DNA from: Pedobacter panaciterrae
GTDB taxonomy: Bacteria > Bacteroidota > Bacteroidia > Sphingobacteriales > Sphingobacteriaceae
Assembly (NCBI RefSeq): GCF_013204795.1
Contig: NZ_JABMKW010000002.1
Coordinates: forward strand, 1-64,000
Direction: 5' to 3'
Length of the DNA: 64,000 nt
In this document: positions 33,960-42,736 of the stretch, one piece after another
Layout of the letters: the number at the start of each line of letters is the position of its first letter
Position numbering within the stretch: the stretch's first letter is position 1
Translations under genes and position numbers: made by a program
Notes under the pieces: model-generated
Told to the model about the DNA's origin: nothing
Database searches by the model: none
The model's input: only the letters and a program-made list of their open reading frames with translations

Positions 33960-34100
33960 AAGATTCGTTAAATTAGATTATAAAATAATTCAAGTCTGTT
34001 TTGACAAAAAAGTCCTGTGAGTGGGTGATCCGCGAAGGGCAGGCACAGCATACACAGAAGGTACAAAAGCCAGCTTCTTAAAGCCGGCTTTTGTGTTTAT
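33960..34100 (+). ncRNA. possible small non-coding RNA ending in a terminator
   Basis: Between the dehydrogenase terminator and the hybrid kinase no gene is visible, yet a second strong terminator hairpin lies at 34063-34094 (ACAAAAGCC...GGCTTTTGT, one mismatch, then T-rich). Just upstream is an unusually GC-rich stretch (about 34014-34060) that can fold: CTGTG pairs with CACAG around GTGG-GTGAT-CCGC. A short transcript with its own terminator, or a leader with an attenuator for the kinase gene 65 nt further on, would explain it. I found no convincing promoter box, so this is tentative. Confidence 0.3.
34063..34094 (+). terminator. terminator hairpin upstream of the hybrid kinase gene
   Basis: ACAAAAGCCAGCTT and AAGCCGGCTTTTGT pair with a single mismatch across a 4-nt loop, followed by TGTTTATAAAA. 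No coding gene ends shortly before it, since the previous one is already terminated at 33910. Confidence 0.7.
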
Positions 34101-34164
34101 AAAACTTTGGCGGGCAAATTGCAATATGGTTCAATAAAAAACTGTTATTTGCTGGCCGCTAACA

Positions 34165-36069
34165 ATGCAAGAATCAATAGAAGAAAAGATTTATCTTTTT
34201 CAAATGTTACTCGACAACGTTCCTGTTGTCATTTTCAGAATAAATAAAGAAGGCATATTTACGCGCTCGGTAGGCCTGGGTTTAAAGCTGTTTGGAGTTA
34301 AAGACAATGAGTCTGTAGGAAAAAATATCTTTGAATTATACCCGGCTGTTGGCACCCGGATGCGTCGTGCATTGGCAGGCGAATCGCTTAAATTTATCAC
34401 TGACATGGAAATTAAAGGGAGAGTTATACTCCTTGATGTTACACTTCGCCCGGATCCATTTGATTTGGGAGGTGTCATCGGTTCCATTTTAGACATCACT
34501 CAGCAAAATGATGTGGAGCAGGAACTAAGAAAGGCTAAGATAAAATTGGGGCAGACAGTTGAGTTGCTAAATACCGGAGAAGAAATAAGTAAGACGGGGG
34601 GGTGGGAGTACGATATAGAAGCAGACCTGGTTTACAGAACAAAAAACATGAAGCTATTACTGGGGATTAATGAGGAAACAACTTCCCTAAATGATGCTGC
34701 AATTTTGTATGAAGACAATGGTGCAGAGTTAATTAGGGAGGGAATGAAAAATGCCATTGAAAATCAGTTGCCATATAATATTGAACTTATACCTAAGGGT
34801 ACGCAGAAGTGTTTTAGGAGCATTGGTATTCCAATAGTTGAGAATGGTAAAACAATAAGAGTTGTTGGAGCTGTAACAGATATCACCGAAATAAAACAGG
34901 CAGAACGAGAGCTTCTGATGGCAAAACAAGTAGCCGAAAATGCGGCTCTGGCTAAACAACAGTTCCTCTCTAACATGAGCCATGAGATAAGAACCCCAAT
35001 GAACGCGGTAATAGGTATGACCAATTTGCTATTGCAGGAAAACCCAAAGCCCGATCAGATAGATAGTTTAAAGATTTTAAAGTTCTCTAGTGAGAATCTT
35101 TTGGACCTGATAAATGATGTTTTGGATTATAGTAAAATAGAATCCGGAAAAATTTCATTTGAGCAGATTGACTTTAACCTAATAGAGCTGGTAAATAATG
35201 TTAAAGAAACGCATTGTTTGGCAGCAAAAGAAAAGGGGCTAAAGTTTAAAGTAAAGGTAGACTCAGATTTGCCAACTATGATAATTGGCGATCCAACAAG
35301 ACTAACCCAGATATTGAATAACCTGGTAAGCAATGCCATTAAATTTACAAGTTCGGGTTCTGTTATTATTGATTTATCATTGAACAGGGCAGTGGGTAAT
35401 TTGGTGGATATAGATTTTGCGGTAACAGATACCGGAATTGGTATTGATGCAGATAAGAAAGATTATATTTTTGAGAGTTTTACCCAGGCAAGTTCCGATA
35501 CAAACAGAGTTTTTGGCGGAACAGGCTTAGGCCTTGCAATAACAAAAAAGATAATAGAGTTGCTTAGTGGAAGTATTTCTGTTAAGAGTACTGTTGGCAT
35601 GGGAGCTAGTTTTTTATTTAATCTGCAATTTAAGAAAAGCAAAAAGAAGGCAGGCGATATTTCTGTGCCTGGGGTAGTCTCTGATTTTTCGAGCCTTGCG
35701 GGTTATAAGATACTCTTGGTTGAGGATAACGAGATAAATGTAATTGTTGCCCGTAAGTTTATGCAAAAATGGGGGCTCCACATAGACTGCGCAGTAAATG
35801 GTACTGAAGCAGTTGAGAAGGTAATAGACAACCATTATGACCTTGTATTGATGGATTTGGAAATGCCAAAAATGGATGGATATGAGGCAACAAAAGTAAT
35901 AAGGTCTATCGGCGATGATAAATTTAAGCAGCTTCCAATAATCGCTTTAACTGCATCTCTGCTCACAGAAATTAATAAACAGATTTTAGAAGCTGGCATT
36001 GACGATTATGTAGCAAAACCATTTAGTCCCACAGAGCTGCATTCTAAGATCAGACAATACCTGCATTGA
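34165..36069 (+). CDS. hybrid sensor histidine kinase with PAS domains and receiver
   Basis: 634 residues, no membrane segments, so a cytosolic sensor. Order: PAS (about 8-118; VVIFRINKEGIFTRSVG), second PAS-like (about 130-245), HisKA with phospho-acceptor His273 in MSHEIRTPMNAVIG, HATPase (N box NLVSNAIKF, G boxes DTGIGID and GTGLGLAI), and a C-terminal receiver (about 513-630) with phospho-acceptor Asp564 in LVLMDLEMPKMDG and Lys in YVAKPFSP. It is an orphan: no response regulator or output gene is adjacent, so the phosphate must go to a distant partner. Confidence 0.93.
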   Translation: MQESIEEKIYLFQMLLDNVPVVIFRINKEGIFTRSVGLGLKLFGVKDNESVGKNIFELYPAVGTRMRRALAGESLKFITDMEIKGRVILLDVTLRPDPFDLGGVIGSILDITQQNDVEQELRKAKIKLGQTVELLNTGEEISKTGGWEYDIEADLVYRTKNMKLLLGINEETTSLNDAAILYEDNGAELIREGMKNAIENQLPYNIELIPKGTQKCFRSIGIPIVENGKTIRVVGAVTDITEIKQAERELLMAKQVAENAALAKQQFLSNMSHEIRTPMNAVIGMTNLLLQENPKPDQIDSLKILKFSSENLLDLINDVLDYSKIESGKISFEQIDFNLIELVNNVKETHCLAAKEKGLKFKVKVDSDLPTMIIGDPTRLTQILNNLVSNAIKFTSSGSVIIDLSLNRAVGNLVDIDFAVTDTGIGIDADKKDYIFESFTQASSDTNRVFGGTGLGLAITKKIIELLSGSISVKSTVGMGASFLFNLQFKKSKKKAGDISVPGVVSDFSSLAGYKILLVEDNEINVIVARKFMQKWGLHIDCAVNGTEAVEKVIDNHYDLVLMDLEMPKMDGYEATKVIRSIGDDKFKQLPIIALTASLLTEINKQILEAGIDDYVAKPFSPTELHSKIRQYLH

Positions 36070-36137
36070 TTTTATGATCTCATAGGAACTCAAACCTACT
36101 CAATTTTTGTAATTTGCAATATAAATTGGTTCAGCAA

Positions 36138-37073
36138 ATGAGAAGTATCATGTTAAAGGATTTTGGCAGTGTAGATAATTTGGTTTATACCGAGTTGCCA
36201 GTGCCATCAATAAACGATGGAGAAGTGCTTATACAAATAAAGGCCATTAGTATAAATCCGGTTGATGTTAAAACGCGCATAGGTAAAGGACGCGCCGCAA
36301 AGCTAAAAGACGAGAATCCTATTGTTCTGGGCTGGGATGTATCGGGGGTTGTTAGTTTATCTAAATCTTCATTGTTTAAAGAAGGCGATGAGGTATTTGG
36401 AATGATAAATTTCCCGGGACATGGGAAGGCCTATGCTGAGTATGCAGCTGCTCCTGCAAGTCATCTTGCTTTAAAGCCTGCTAATGTTACCCACGAAGAA
36501 GCTGCTGCGGCTACCTTAGCTGCCTTAACGGCATGGCAAGCGCTTGTTGATCATGCAAAAATAAAAAAGGGCGACCGTGTACTAATTCATGCGGCTGCGG
36601 GTGGGGTAGGAAACTATGCTGTGCAGATTGCAAAACATATTGGAGCTTATGTGATAGGAACTTCATCTGCTGCTAAAAGAGATTTTGTTTTAAGCCTGGG
36701 GGCTGATGAACATATTGATTATACAAGCCAGGCTTTTGAAGATGCTACAGGTAATATTGATTTTGTACTTGATGCAATTGGGGGCGAGAATATCGACAAC
36801 TCTTTAAAAGTAATGAAAAAGGGAGGGACAATTATTAGCATTCCATCTGGACAAAATGATGCAGTAGCCGAAAAAGCTAAGGCACAGGGGATGATTGGTT
36901 ATCCGATTATGGTACAATCCGATGGCGAGGAGATGAAAAAAATTGCCGCTTTATTGGAAAGTGGTGCCGTCAAATCTCATGTGTCGCAAGTATTTGATTT
37001 TGACCAGATGAAGGCAGCGCACCTCTCACTCGAAACCGGAAAAACTCAGGGAAAGATTGTTATTAAGGTTTAA
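36138..37073 (+). CDS. NADP-dependent oxidoreductase, quinone-reductase-like MDR family
   Basis: 311 residues of the zinc-independent medium-chain dehydrogenase group. N-terminal GroES-like domain (about 1-120) and Rossmann domain with HAAAGGVGNYAVQIAKHIGA (about 145-163), the NADPH-binding AAxGGVG signature. No zinc-binding cysteine cluster is seen, in keeping with NADPH:quinone reductases or enoyl reductases; the substrate is unknown. I start at ATG 36138 (MRSIMLKDFG); TTG 36114 and ATG 36150 are alternatives. Confidence 0.88.
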   Translation: MRSIMLKDFGSVDNLVYTELPVPSINDGEVLIQIKAISINPVDVKTRIGKGRAAKLKDENPIVLGWDVSGVVSLSKSSLFKEGDEVFGMINFPGHGKAYAEYAAAPASHLALKPANVTHEEAAAATLAALTAWQALVDHAKIKKGDRVLIHAAAGGVGNYAVQIAKHIGAYVIGTSSAAKRDFVLSLGADEHIDYTSQAFEDATGNIDFVLDAIGGENIDNSLKVMKKGGTIISIPSGQNDAVAEKAKAQGMIGYPIMVQSDGEEMKKIAALLESGAVKSHVSQVFDFDQMKAAHLSLETGKTQGKIVIKV

Positions 37074-37163
37074 TACTCTAGTCTTTTTGTAGATTTTTTC
37101 TCTCATATGGCTGTTTTTTACTTTCGTATGAAATATTTTTACCCTCGTCAGTACCGATTCAGC

Positions 37164-37171
37164 TACCTTTG
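37164..37171 (+). promoter_or_regulatory. -7 promoter element for the TlpA-like gene
   Basis: TACCTTTG, exact TAnnTTTG match, ending 23 nt before the ATG at 37195. Confidence 0.45.
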
Positions 37172-37194
37172 CATGGACTAAGAGTACTAGAAAT

Positions 37195-38412
37195 ATGGTA
37201 AGATATGCATTATTGGCTGTTCTAACGGCCTTTTCTCTATTCTGCAATGCGCAGATTAATTTGCAACAAGGAAAATGGAAAGCAGTATTGCATCGGGCAG
37301 ATGGAAACGAAATACCTTTTGAACTAGGAATTCAAAAGCAAGGTAATACTACAATTTGCTATGTGGTAAATGATACTGAACGACTTAAAACAGAAATGAC
37401 ACGGATCTCTAAAGATTCGCTTTTAATAAAAATGCCCGTATTCGAGTCGTCGTTTAGGGTTAAAATTATCAATAAGGACAGTTTAAATGGTGTATGGATA
37501 AAGGGCGGATCTGTTAAAGATGTGGTTATGCCGTTCTCTGCCACCTCAAAAGCCAGCCGTTTTCCAAAAGGAAGTGCCGGTAAGGTATCTGTTAAAGGGA
37601 AATGGAAGATTGAGTTTACCAGGGCTGATCAGTCTGAGCGACTGGCAATTGGAGAGTTCACGCAAAATGGTCAGAAAGTAGGTGGTTCAGTGCTAACTCC
37701 TTCTGGCGATTACCGTTATCTTGATGGCACCATAATCGGTGATTCCCTAATGATCTCAACTTTTGATGGTATACACGCGCTTGTTTTCTCTGCTAAAATT
37801 AAGGGAGATAGCATTAAGGGTACACTGTATAGCGGTGCTACATCATTAGAAAAATGGACTGCCGTAAAGGACTCCAATGTTAAATTGGAAGCTCCAGTAA
37901 CTGCGCTTAAGGAAGGAGAAAGTGGCCGACTGGATTTTAGTTTTAAAGACCTTGAAGGTAATGTGGTATCTATAAATGATAAAAGATTTAAAGATAAAGT
38001 GGTTGTTTTACAGCTAATGGGCTCCTGGTGCCCTAACTGTATGGACGAAATGGCTTTTTTAAGCGACTATTACCGCAAGAATAAAAACCGCGGTGTAGAG
38101 GTGATTGCACTAGCTTATGAATTAAGTACAGATGAGGCAAGGTCGAGAAAAAGCCTGCAAAAGTTTCAGCAACAGTTTAAGGTTGAATATCCAATGCTAA
38201 TTACTGGCGTTACTGCCGGAGATCCTGAAAAAACAGAAAAGACTTTACCTCAGTTAACCGCCATTAAAGTTTTCCCTACAAGTATCATATTAGATAAAAA
38301 CGGCTTGGTGAATCATATCAACACTTCATTTTATGGCCCTGGTACCGGCGAGTATTTTGTGCAGTATAAAAAGGAATTTGAAGAGGTTATGAATACTTTG
38401 CTAAGTAAATAG
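37195..38412 (+). CDS. TlpA-like exported thioredoxin-fold oxidoreductase
   Basis: 405 residues with a signal peptide (MVRYALLAVLTAFSLFCNAQ). The first ~240 residues form two similar beta-rich segments (IQLQQGKWKAVL-like start and VKGKWKIEFTRAD near residue 135) that I cannot assign. The C-terminal domain (about 245-400) is a TlpA/AhpC-type thioredoxin fold with the redox motif WCPNC (Cys279, Cys282) and the cis-proline region KVFPTSIIL. It probably acts in periplasmic disulphide reduction or cytochrome maturation. Confidence 0.9.
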   Translation: MVRYALLAVLTAFSLFCNAQINLQQGKWKAVLHRADGNEIPFELGIQKQGNTTICYVVNDTERLKTEMTRISKDSLLIKMPVFESSFRVKIINKDSLNGVWIKGGSVKDVVMPFSATSKASRFPKGSAGKVSVKGKWKIEFTRADQSERLAIGEFTQNGQKVGGSVLTPSGDYRYLDGTIIGDSLMISTFDGIHALVFSAKIKGDSIKGTLYSGATSLEKWTAVKDSNVKLEAPVTALKEGESGRLDFSFKDLEGNVVSINDKRFKDKVVVLQLMGSWCPNCMDEMAFLSDYYRKNKNRGVEVIALAYELSTDEARSRKSLQKFQQQFKVEYPMLITGVTAGDPEKTEKTLPQLTAIKVFPTSIILDKNGLVNHINTSFYGPGTGEYFVQYKKEFEEVMNTLLSK

Positions 38413-38522
38413 ACTAAGCTGTTTTTTGACAAAATCACTTAATGTTTTGACAAAAAATTACACTATTGATAATGAAAATCAAGCTTTCTTTGAAGTTGAT
38501 CATTATTCAATTTAATCAGATT

Positions 38523-40085
38523 ATGAAGAAGAGGTATTATTTTAACAGGCTAAACTGGATTCTATTAATAGGACTTCAGTTGGTTGTTTGCGCGGGCTTA
38601 CCAAACAGTAGTTCTGCTCAGATCTTTACCAATAAAAACTATGTTGAAATTAATCCTGGAGATACTGAAAAGGATATTGTAAAAAAAGCTGCTAATGTAG
38701 TTCCTGCCGCCCGGCAATTAAGGTGGCAGCAATTAGAATTAACTGCTTTTATACACTTCGGGATAAATACCTTTACCAATAAAGAATGGGGGGATGGATC
38801 TGAAGACCCTAAAATATTTAATCCGAAAGATCTGGACGCGAGGCAGTGGGTTAAGGTTTGTAAGGAAGCCGGTTTTAAGCAAATTATTTTAACAGCAAAA
38901 CACCACGATGGTTTTTGTTTGTGGCCAAGTAAATACACAGAACATTCTGTGAAAAATAGTCCCTGGAAAGAAGGGAAAGGAGATGTTGTAAAGGAAACCG
39001 CTGATGCATGTAAGGAATTCGGTGTCGGATTTGGAATTTATCTGTCCCCATGGGATCGCAATTCGAAATATTTTGGTAGCATGGAATACAATAACTATTT
39101 CATTAACCAGCTTACGGAATTGTTAACTCAATATGGACAGATAGATGAAGTTTGGTTTGATGGTGCAAACGGCGAGGGCCCTTCCGGTAAAAAACAGGTT
39201 TATGAGTATAACAGATGGTATGAGTTGATTCGTAAACTGCAACCTAAGGCTACTATTGCGGTTTCAGGACCAGATGTAAGATGGGTAGGAACGGAAAGCG
39301 GCTATGGCAGGGAGACTGAATGGAGTGTTGTGCCTGGTGATGAACTAAAGACCGAAAAAATAGCTGAAAACTCGCAGCAGAAAGTTGAATTCGCACCGAG
39401 AGATATGATGGCAAATGACTTGGGCAGCAGATCAAAAATTGCAAAAGCAAAAAGTCTGGTATGGTACCCTGCAGAGATCGATGTTTCAATCCGTCCAGGA
39501 TGGTTCTATCATACTACCGAAGACAAGGATGTTAAATCTCCGGAGAAATTAATGGATATCTATTACAGCTCGGTTGGAAGGAATGGCGTTTTGCTATTGA
39601 ACATACCTCCAGATACCAGAGGCTTGATTAGTGATAGCGATATTAAGTCGTTGCAGGGTTTTAAGAAACAAAAGGACAATACATTTGCAGTAAACTTGCT
39701 GGCAGGTGCAGTAGTTAAAGGCAGTAATGCAAAAAAATCAAGTGTATTGTTTGATGGTAAAGATAATACAGTTTGGGCTACCAAACCTGGTGACAGTACG
39801 GTTGTTATTGATCTTAAATTATCAAAATCAAAGAAGTTTGATTTGTTGCTATTGCAGGAGAATTTGAGAATAGGACAGCGAGTAGAAAACTTTGTTTTAG
39901 AATATAAAGCAGGGGATGAGTGGAAGGAAGCTGCAAAAGGCACTACCATAGGTTATAAGCGCCTGTTGCGTTTTGCTCCTGTTACAGCTTCTGAAATAAG
40001 ATTAAGGATTGTTTCATCGAGGTTAAATCCTGCTATTGCGGAAATAGGCCTTTATAAGCAGGCACCTAAAGAAGCAAGTAATTAA
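38523..40085 (+). CDS. alpha-L-fucosidase, GH29, with C-terminal discoidin-like domain
   Basis: An exported glycoside hydrolase that releases alpha-linked L-fucose. Signal peptide MKKRYYFNRLNWILLIGLQLVVC..., mature start near AQIFTN. The GH29 barrel shows FIHFGINTFTNKEWGDG, TAKHHDGFCLWPS and the nucleophile Asp213 in EVWFDGANGEG. Residues about 395-515 resemble an F5/8-type C (CBM32-like) domain (VVIDLKLSKSKKFDLLLLQE). Overall it resembles the GH29-B subgroup, specific for alpha-1,3/1,4 linkages; that is inference. ATG 38472 would add 17 residues ahead of the signal peptide. The stop overlaps the GntR gene by 4 nt. Confidence 0.92.
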   Translation: MKKRYYFNRLNWILLIGLQLVVCAGLPNSSSAQIFTNKNYVEINPGDTEKDIVKKAANVVPAARQLRWQQLELTAFIHFGINTFTNKEWGDGSEDPKIFNPKDLDARQWVKVCKEAGFKQIILTAKHHDGFCLWPSKYTEHSVKNSPWKEGKGDVVKETADACKEFGVGFGIYLSPWDRNSKYFGSMEYNNYFINQLTELLTQYGQIDEVWFDGANGEGPSGKKQVYEYNRWYELIRKLQPKATIAVSGPDVRWVGTESGYGRETEWSVVPGDELKTEKIAENSQQKVEFAPRDMMANDLGSRSKIAKAKSLVWYPAEIDVSIRPGWFYHTTEDKDVKSPEKLMDIYYSSVGRNGVLLLNIPPDTRGLISDSDIKSLQGFKKQKDNTFAVNLLAGAVVKGSNAKKSSVLFDGKDNTVWATKPGDSTVVIDLKLSKSKKFDLLLLQENLRIGQRVENFVLEYKAGDEWKEAAKGTTIGYKRLLRFAPVTASEIRLRIVSSRLNPAIAEIGLYKQAPKEASN

Positions 40086-40777
40086 GATAATCTTAGAAAA
40101 TGGTTTTCAAGATGATTGCGCATCGCATTTCTGAATAATTCAGGAGAACCGTTTTCCAGGATATCAACCAGCCCTTTGTGCGAAACAAACTTTCCATAAG
40201 TAGTTGGTTTCTTGAGCATGCCACTGTTGTTTACGTAGTCAAATATTGGGAGTAGCATTTTCTGAAATTTCTTCATGGTTTTGTTCCCCGTTATTTCATA
40301 AAGTTTTGAATGAAAGGCTATTTCATGATCAATTTCAAAAAGATAATCTTTGGCCATTGCCGGCTCATTTTCGACAATGGCTTTTAATTCTTTGATGTCC
40401 TTAGGTGTGATGTTTCGAAATAAGAAGTCGGCCATTCCAATTTCAAGTGTTAATCTTATCTCAAAGATTTCTTTTAAAGTTTCCTCGTCCAGAATATATG
40501 GGTTCATACTTTTGCTGAGTATGCCAAAAATATCAGGGCTTGTAATTACGGTGCCTTTTTTCTTTTTAGTGTCGATTAGGCCCATCATTCTTAATCGTAA
40601 TAACGCTTCTCTTACAACAGTTCTGCTTACACCCAAAGAAGAGCAAAGCTCGAGCTCGGTAGGAATACTATCTCCAATTTTAAGTTGTTTCGCCTGAAGA
40701 AGCTCAACAAGTTTTGTCTCCACGCGATCTACCAGGGAGCTTGTATCAATTTTCCGGATGGAGTTAAGTAAGTCCAT
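40082..40777 (-). CDS. FadR/GntR family transcriptional regulator
   Basis: 231 residues: N-terminal winged helix (about 12-78; LKIGDSIPTELELCSSLGVSRTVVREALLRL) and C-terminal all-helical FCD ligand domain (about 95-220, with the metal-binding Asp/His pattern in EIDHEIAFHSKLYEI). Members of this class often respond to sugar acids. Its ATG overlaps the GH43 stop codon (TAATG), so the two are co-translated, and it converges on the fucosidase gene. It is the likely regulator of this glycan patch. Confidence 0.92.
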   Translation of the reverse strand: MDLLNSIRKIDTSSLVDRVETKLVELLQAKQLKIGDSIPTELELCSSLGVSRTVVREALLRLRMMGLIDTKKKKGTVITSPDIFGILSKSMNPYILDEETLKEIFEIRLTLEIGMADFLFRNITPKDIKELKAIVENEPAMAKDYLFEIDHEIAFHSKLYEITGNKTMKKFQKMLLPIFDYVNNSGMLKKPTTYGKFVSHKGLVDILENGSPELFRNAMRNHLENHFLRLS

Positions 40778-42306
40778 TATTTTTCTAAATAGTTAAGTTC
40801 AAAGGACGAGAATTGGGCATTTGCTGTAGAGGCTCCTTTGAAATTTAGGCCAGGTCGCGGACTTCTATCCCATTGGGGAAGAAAATCTATTGAATATGCT
40901 TTATCATCTACGGATAATTCTTTCCAGTCTTTCGATTTTTGTCTCCAGTATACACGACAGGTGAAGTCAGGTTTTACCAGCATTTTTAATTGAATAGGGG
41001 TTTCAGGATTGTCAATTGTAGCTGTATTTAAAACAGTTTCTTTATTATCCTTTACCATCCAGAACTGAACTTTATTGCCTACTACTCCAATGCCTGTTGC
41101 GGCATTTGCATCTCCATAAACTACCAGGCCTTTTAAAGCGTTGTTGCGATTCACAACGGTCGTGGTCATTTCGTAGTTCAAATGAGCGGGACGGATAGTT
41201 AGCGCAATACCAGCATTGTTTTCTTTTTTAATATTGCCTGATAAATAAAGGTTCCCTTTTTGTTGTGCTAATTTAGGTGTGGAGTTTCTGAAATCCCATT
41301 GCCAATCTACAGATGGATTTTGTGTAGAGAAATTAGCCTTGAAATTATTGGCTGACGGGTTACCTGGCGCAGGTGATAATTCTTTGAACTCTGGCCACTC
41401 ATTTTTGCCTGACCAAGTTAGCTCTGCAAGCATACCTTGGCGTCCGGTGAAAACACTGCTGGCTTTATTATAAGCATGGTAAATGTAGTAGTATTTCCCA
41501 TCAGGACTGTTTACAAAAGTGCCATGTCCGGAGCATTTCCACCATTCATTTTCATATAATAGTGGGTTTCTTGGATGGTTTTCATATGGTCCCTGAAAGG
41601 TTTTAGATCTGGCGACTCTAACATTATAATCGCATTTACTGCCACAGCAATTTCCAACAGAGTAGAACATGTAATAATAATCGTCTTTTTTAAGGAAGCT
41701 TTGTCCTTCAAGACCGATGCCCTTCTCGTCTTTCATCATTGTAAATGCATCGCCAATTAAGGATAGTCCATCGTTAGTCAGCTTACTGCCAAGTATTTCT
41801 ATTGGCCTACCGTCTAAACCATAGGCTTTCCAGGTTATGTATAGCTGGCCTTTGTCGTTAAATACGAACGCATCTATAGCTTCTTTACCATACTCAATAA
41901 TGATTCCGTGATCTTTGAAATCTTTATCAGGATATTTGGAAGTGGCCACTCCGATGCAAGAAACACCGTCTTTTTTACGTCGTGCCGTGTAATATATAAA
42001 ATAGGTTTTATTGTGGTAATAATATTCTGGAGCCCAGAAAGAAGCATTTGCCCAATCAGGAGCTTGTTTGAAAACATAGCCTGTTTGTTTCCAGGTTTTT
42101 AAATTGGTGGATTTAAATATTGGAAAGTGTGGGCCCCACTCTGAGGAAGTACCGATGGAATAGTATTCATTGCCTTTTCGGATAATTGAGGGGTCGGCAA
42201 AATCTCCTGGGATAACTGCTGTTATTTCCTGGGCAAATAAAGGCTGTACAACTGCTGTAAATTGGATTACAGCAAAAAAAAGCAGGTATTTAAAAAGTAA
42301 TCTCAT
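40777..42306 (-). CDS. family 43 glycoside hydrolase, exported
   Basis: 509 residues with a signal peptide (cleavage near residue 26, PLFAQ). The five-bladed propeller domain (about 28-320) has the GH43 acids: Asp38 in FADPSII (base), Asp145 in AIDAFVF (pKa modulator) and Glu200 in GLEGQSF (acid). The C-terminal ~180 residues form a beta-sandwich of the type found with GH43 enzymes acting on arabinose- or xylose-containing glycans. The paired Cys at NCCGSKC may form a disulphide. The substrate is not decided by sequence. Translation is coupled to the GntR regulator. Confidence 0.9.
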   Translation of the reverse strand: MRLLFKYLLFFAVIQFTAVVQPLFAQEITAVIPGDFADPSIIRKGNEYYSIGTSSEWGPHFPIFKSTNLKTWKQTGYVFKQAPDWANASFWAPEYYYHNKTYFIYYTARRKKDGVSCIGVATSKYPDKDFKDHGIIIEYGKEAIDAFVFNDKGQLYITWKAYGLDGRPIEILGSKLTNDGLSLIGDAFTMMKDEKGIGLEGQSFLKKDDYYYMFYSVGNCCGSKCDYNVRVARSKTFQGPYENHPRNPLLYENEWWKCSGHGTFVNSPDGKYYYIYHAYNKASSVFTGRQGMLAELTWSGKNEWPEFKELSPAPGNPSANNFKANFSTQNPSVDWQWDFRNSTPKLAQQKGNLYLSGNIKKENNAGIALTIRPAHLNYEMTTTVVNRNNALKGLVVYGDANAATGIGVVGNKVQFWMVKDNKETVLNTATIDNPETPIQLKMLVKPDFTCRVYWRQKSKDWKELSVDDKAYSIDFLPQWDRSPRPGLNFKGASTANAQFSSFELNYLEK

Positions 42307-42378
42307 AATGCAAGATAGAATTTTACCTTAATTTTTTAACGGTTTATTATGCGTACATTGTGAGTTAATTGAAAAATC

Positions 42379-42618
42379 ATGGAAATTAAGGAGTTAACCG
42401 AGTCATTAGGGGCGGCAAAGACGAGTTTGGCAGATCAACAACGTAACTTGAAACAAGTTCAAAATCTCGTTAATGACCTGGGAAAGGAAACTCAGACATT
42501 TGAAATAAAACTCGAAATATCTGATCTGAAGAAAGATGTTAATAACCAAACAACTTTAATTGAAGAGAGAGAAAAAGAAATATCTGAACTTGAAGCAAGC
42601 ATTGCGCTTCTAAAGTAA
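42379..42618 (+). CDS. small coiled-coil protein, function unknown
   Basis: 79 residues almost entirely predicted coiled coil (LTESLGAAKTSLADQQRNLK, then ISDLKKDVNNQTTLIEEREK) with heptad-spaced Leu/Ile. No signal peptide or membrane segment. ATG at 42379, read divergently from the GH43 gene. I recognise no family; it may be a small structural or adaptor protein. Confidence 0.6.
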   Translation: MEIKELTESLGAAKTSLADQQRNLKQVQNLVNDLGKETQTFEIKLEISDLKKDVNNQTTLIEEREKEISELEASIALLK

Positions 42619-42701
42619 AACGATGGAGAAATTCATATTAACAGCCTATATCCATATCTGATATATAAATTTTTTTGTCCTAAATTGTATAAAATATGTC
42701 C

Positions 42702-42732
42702 TTTGAGACAAATATATTACCCTGTATATTTG
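42702..42732 (+). promoter_or_regulatory. consensus promoter for the GlxA-type regulator gene
   Basis: TTTG (42702-42705), a 19-nt spacer and TATATTTG (42725-42732) match both boxes of the Bacteroidota housekeeping promoter with ideal spacing. The -7 box ends 4 nt before the ATG at 42737, so the transcript is predicted to begin at the start codon. Confidence 0.7.
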
Positions 42733-42736
42733 TTAT

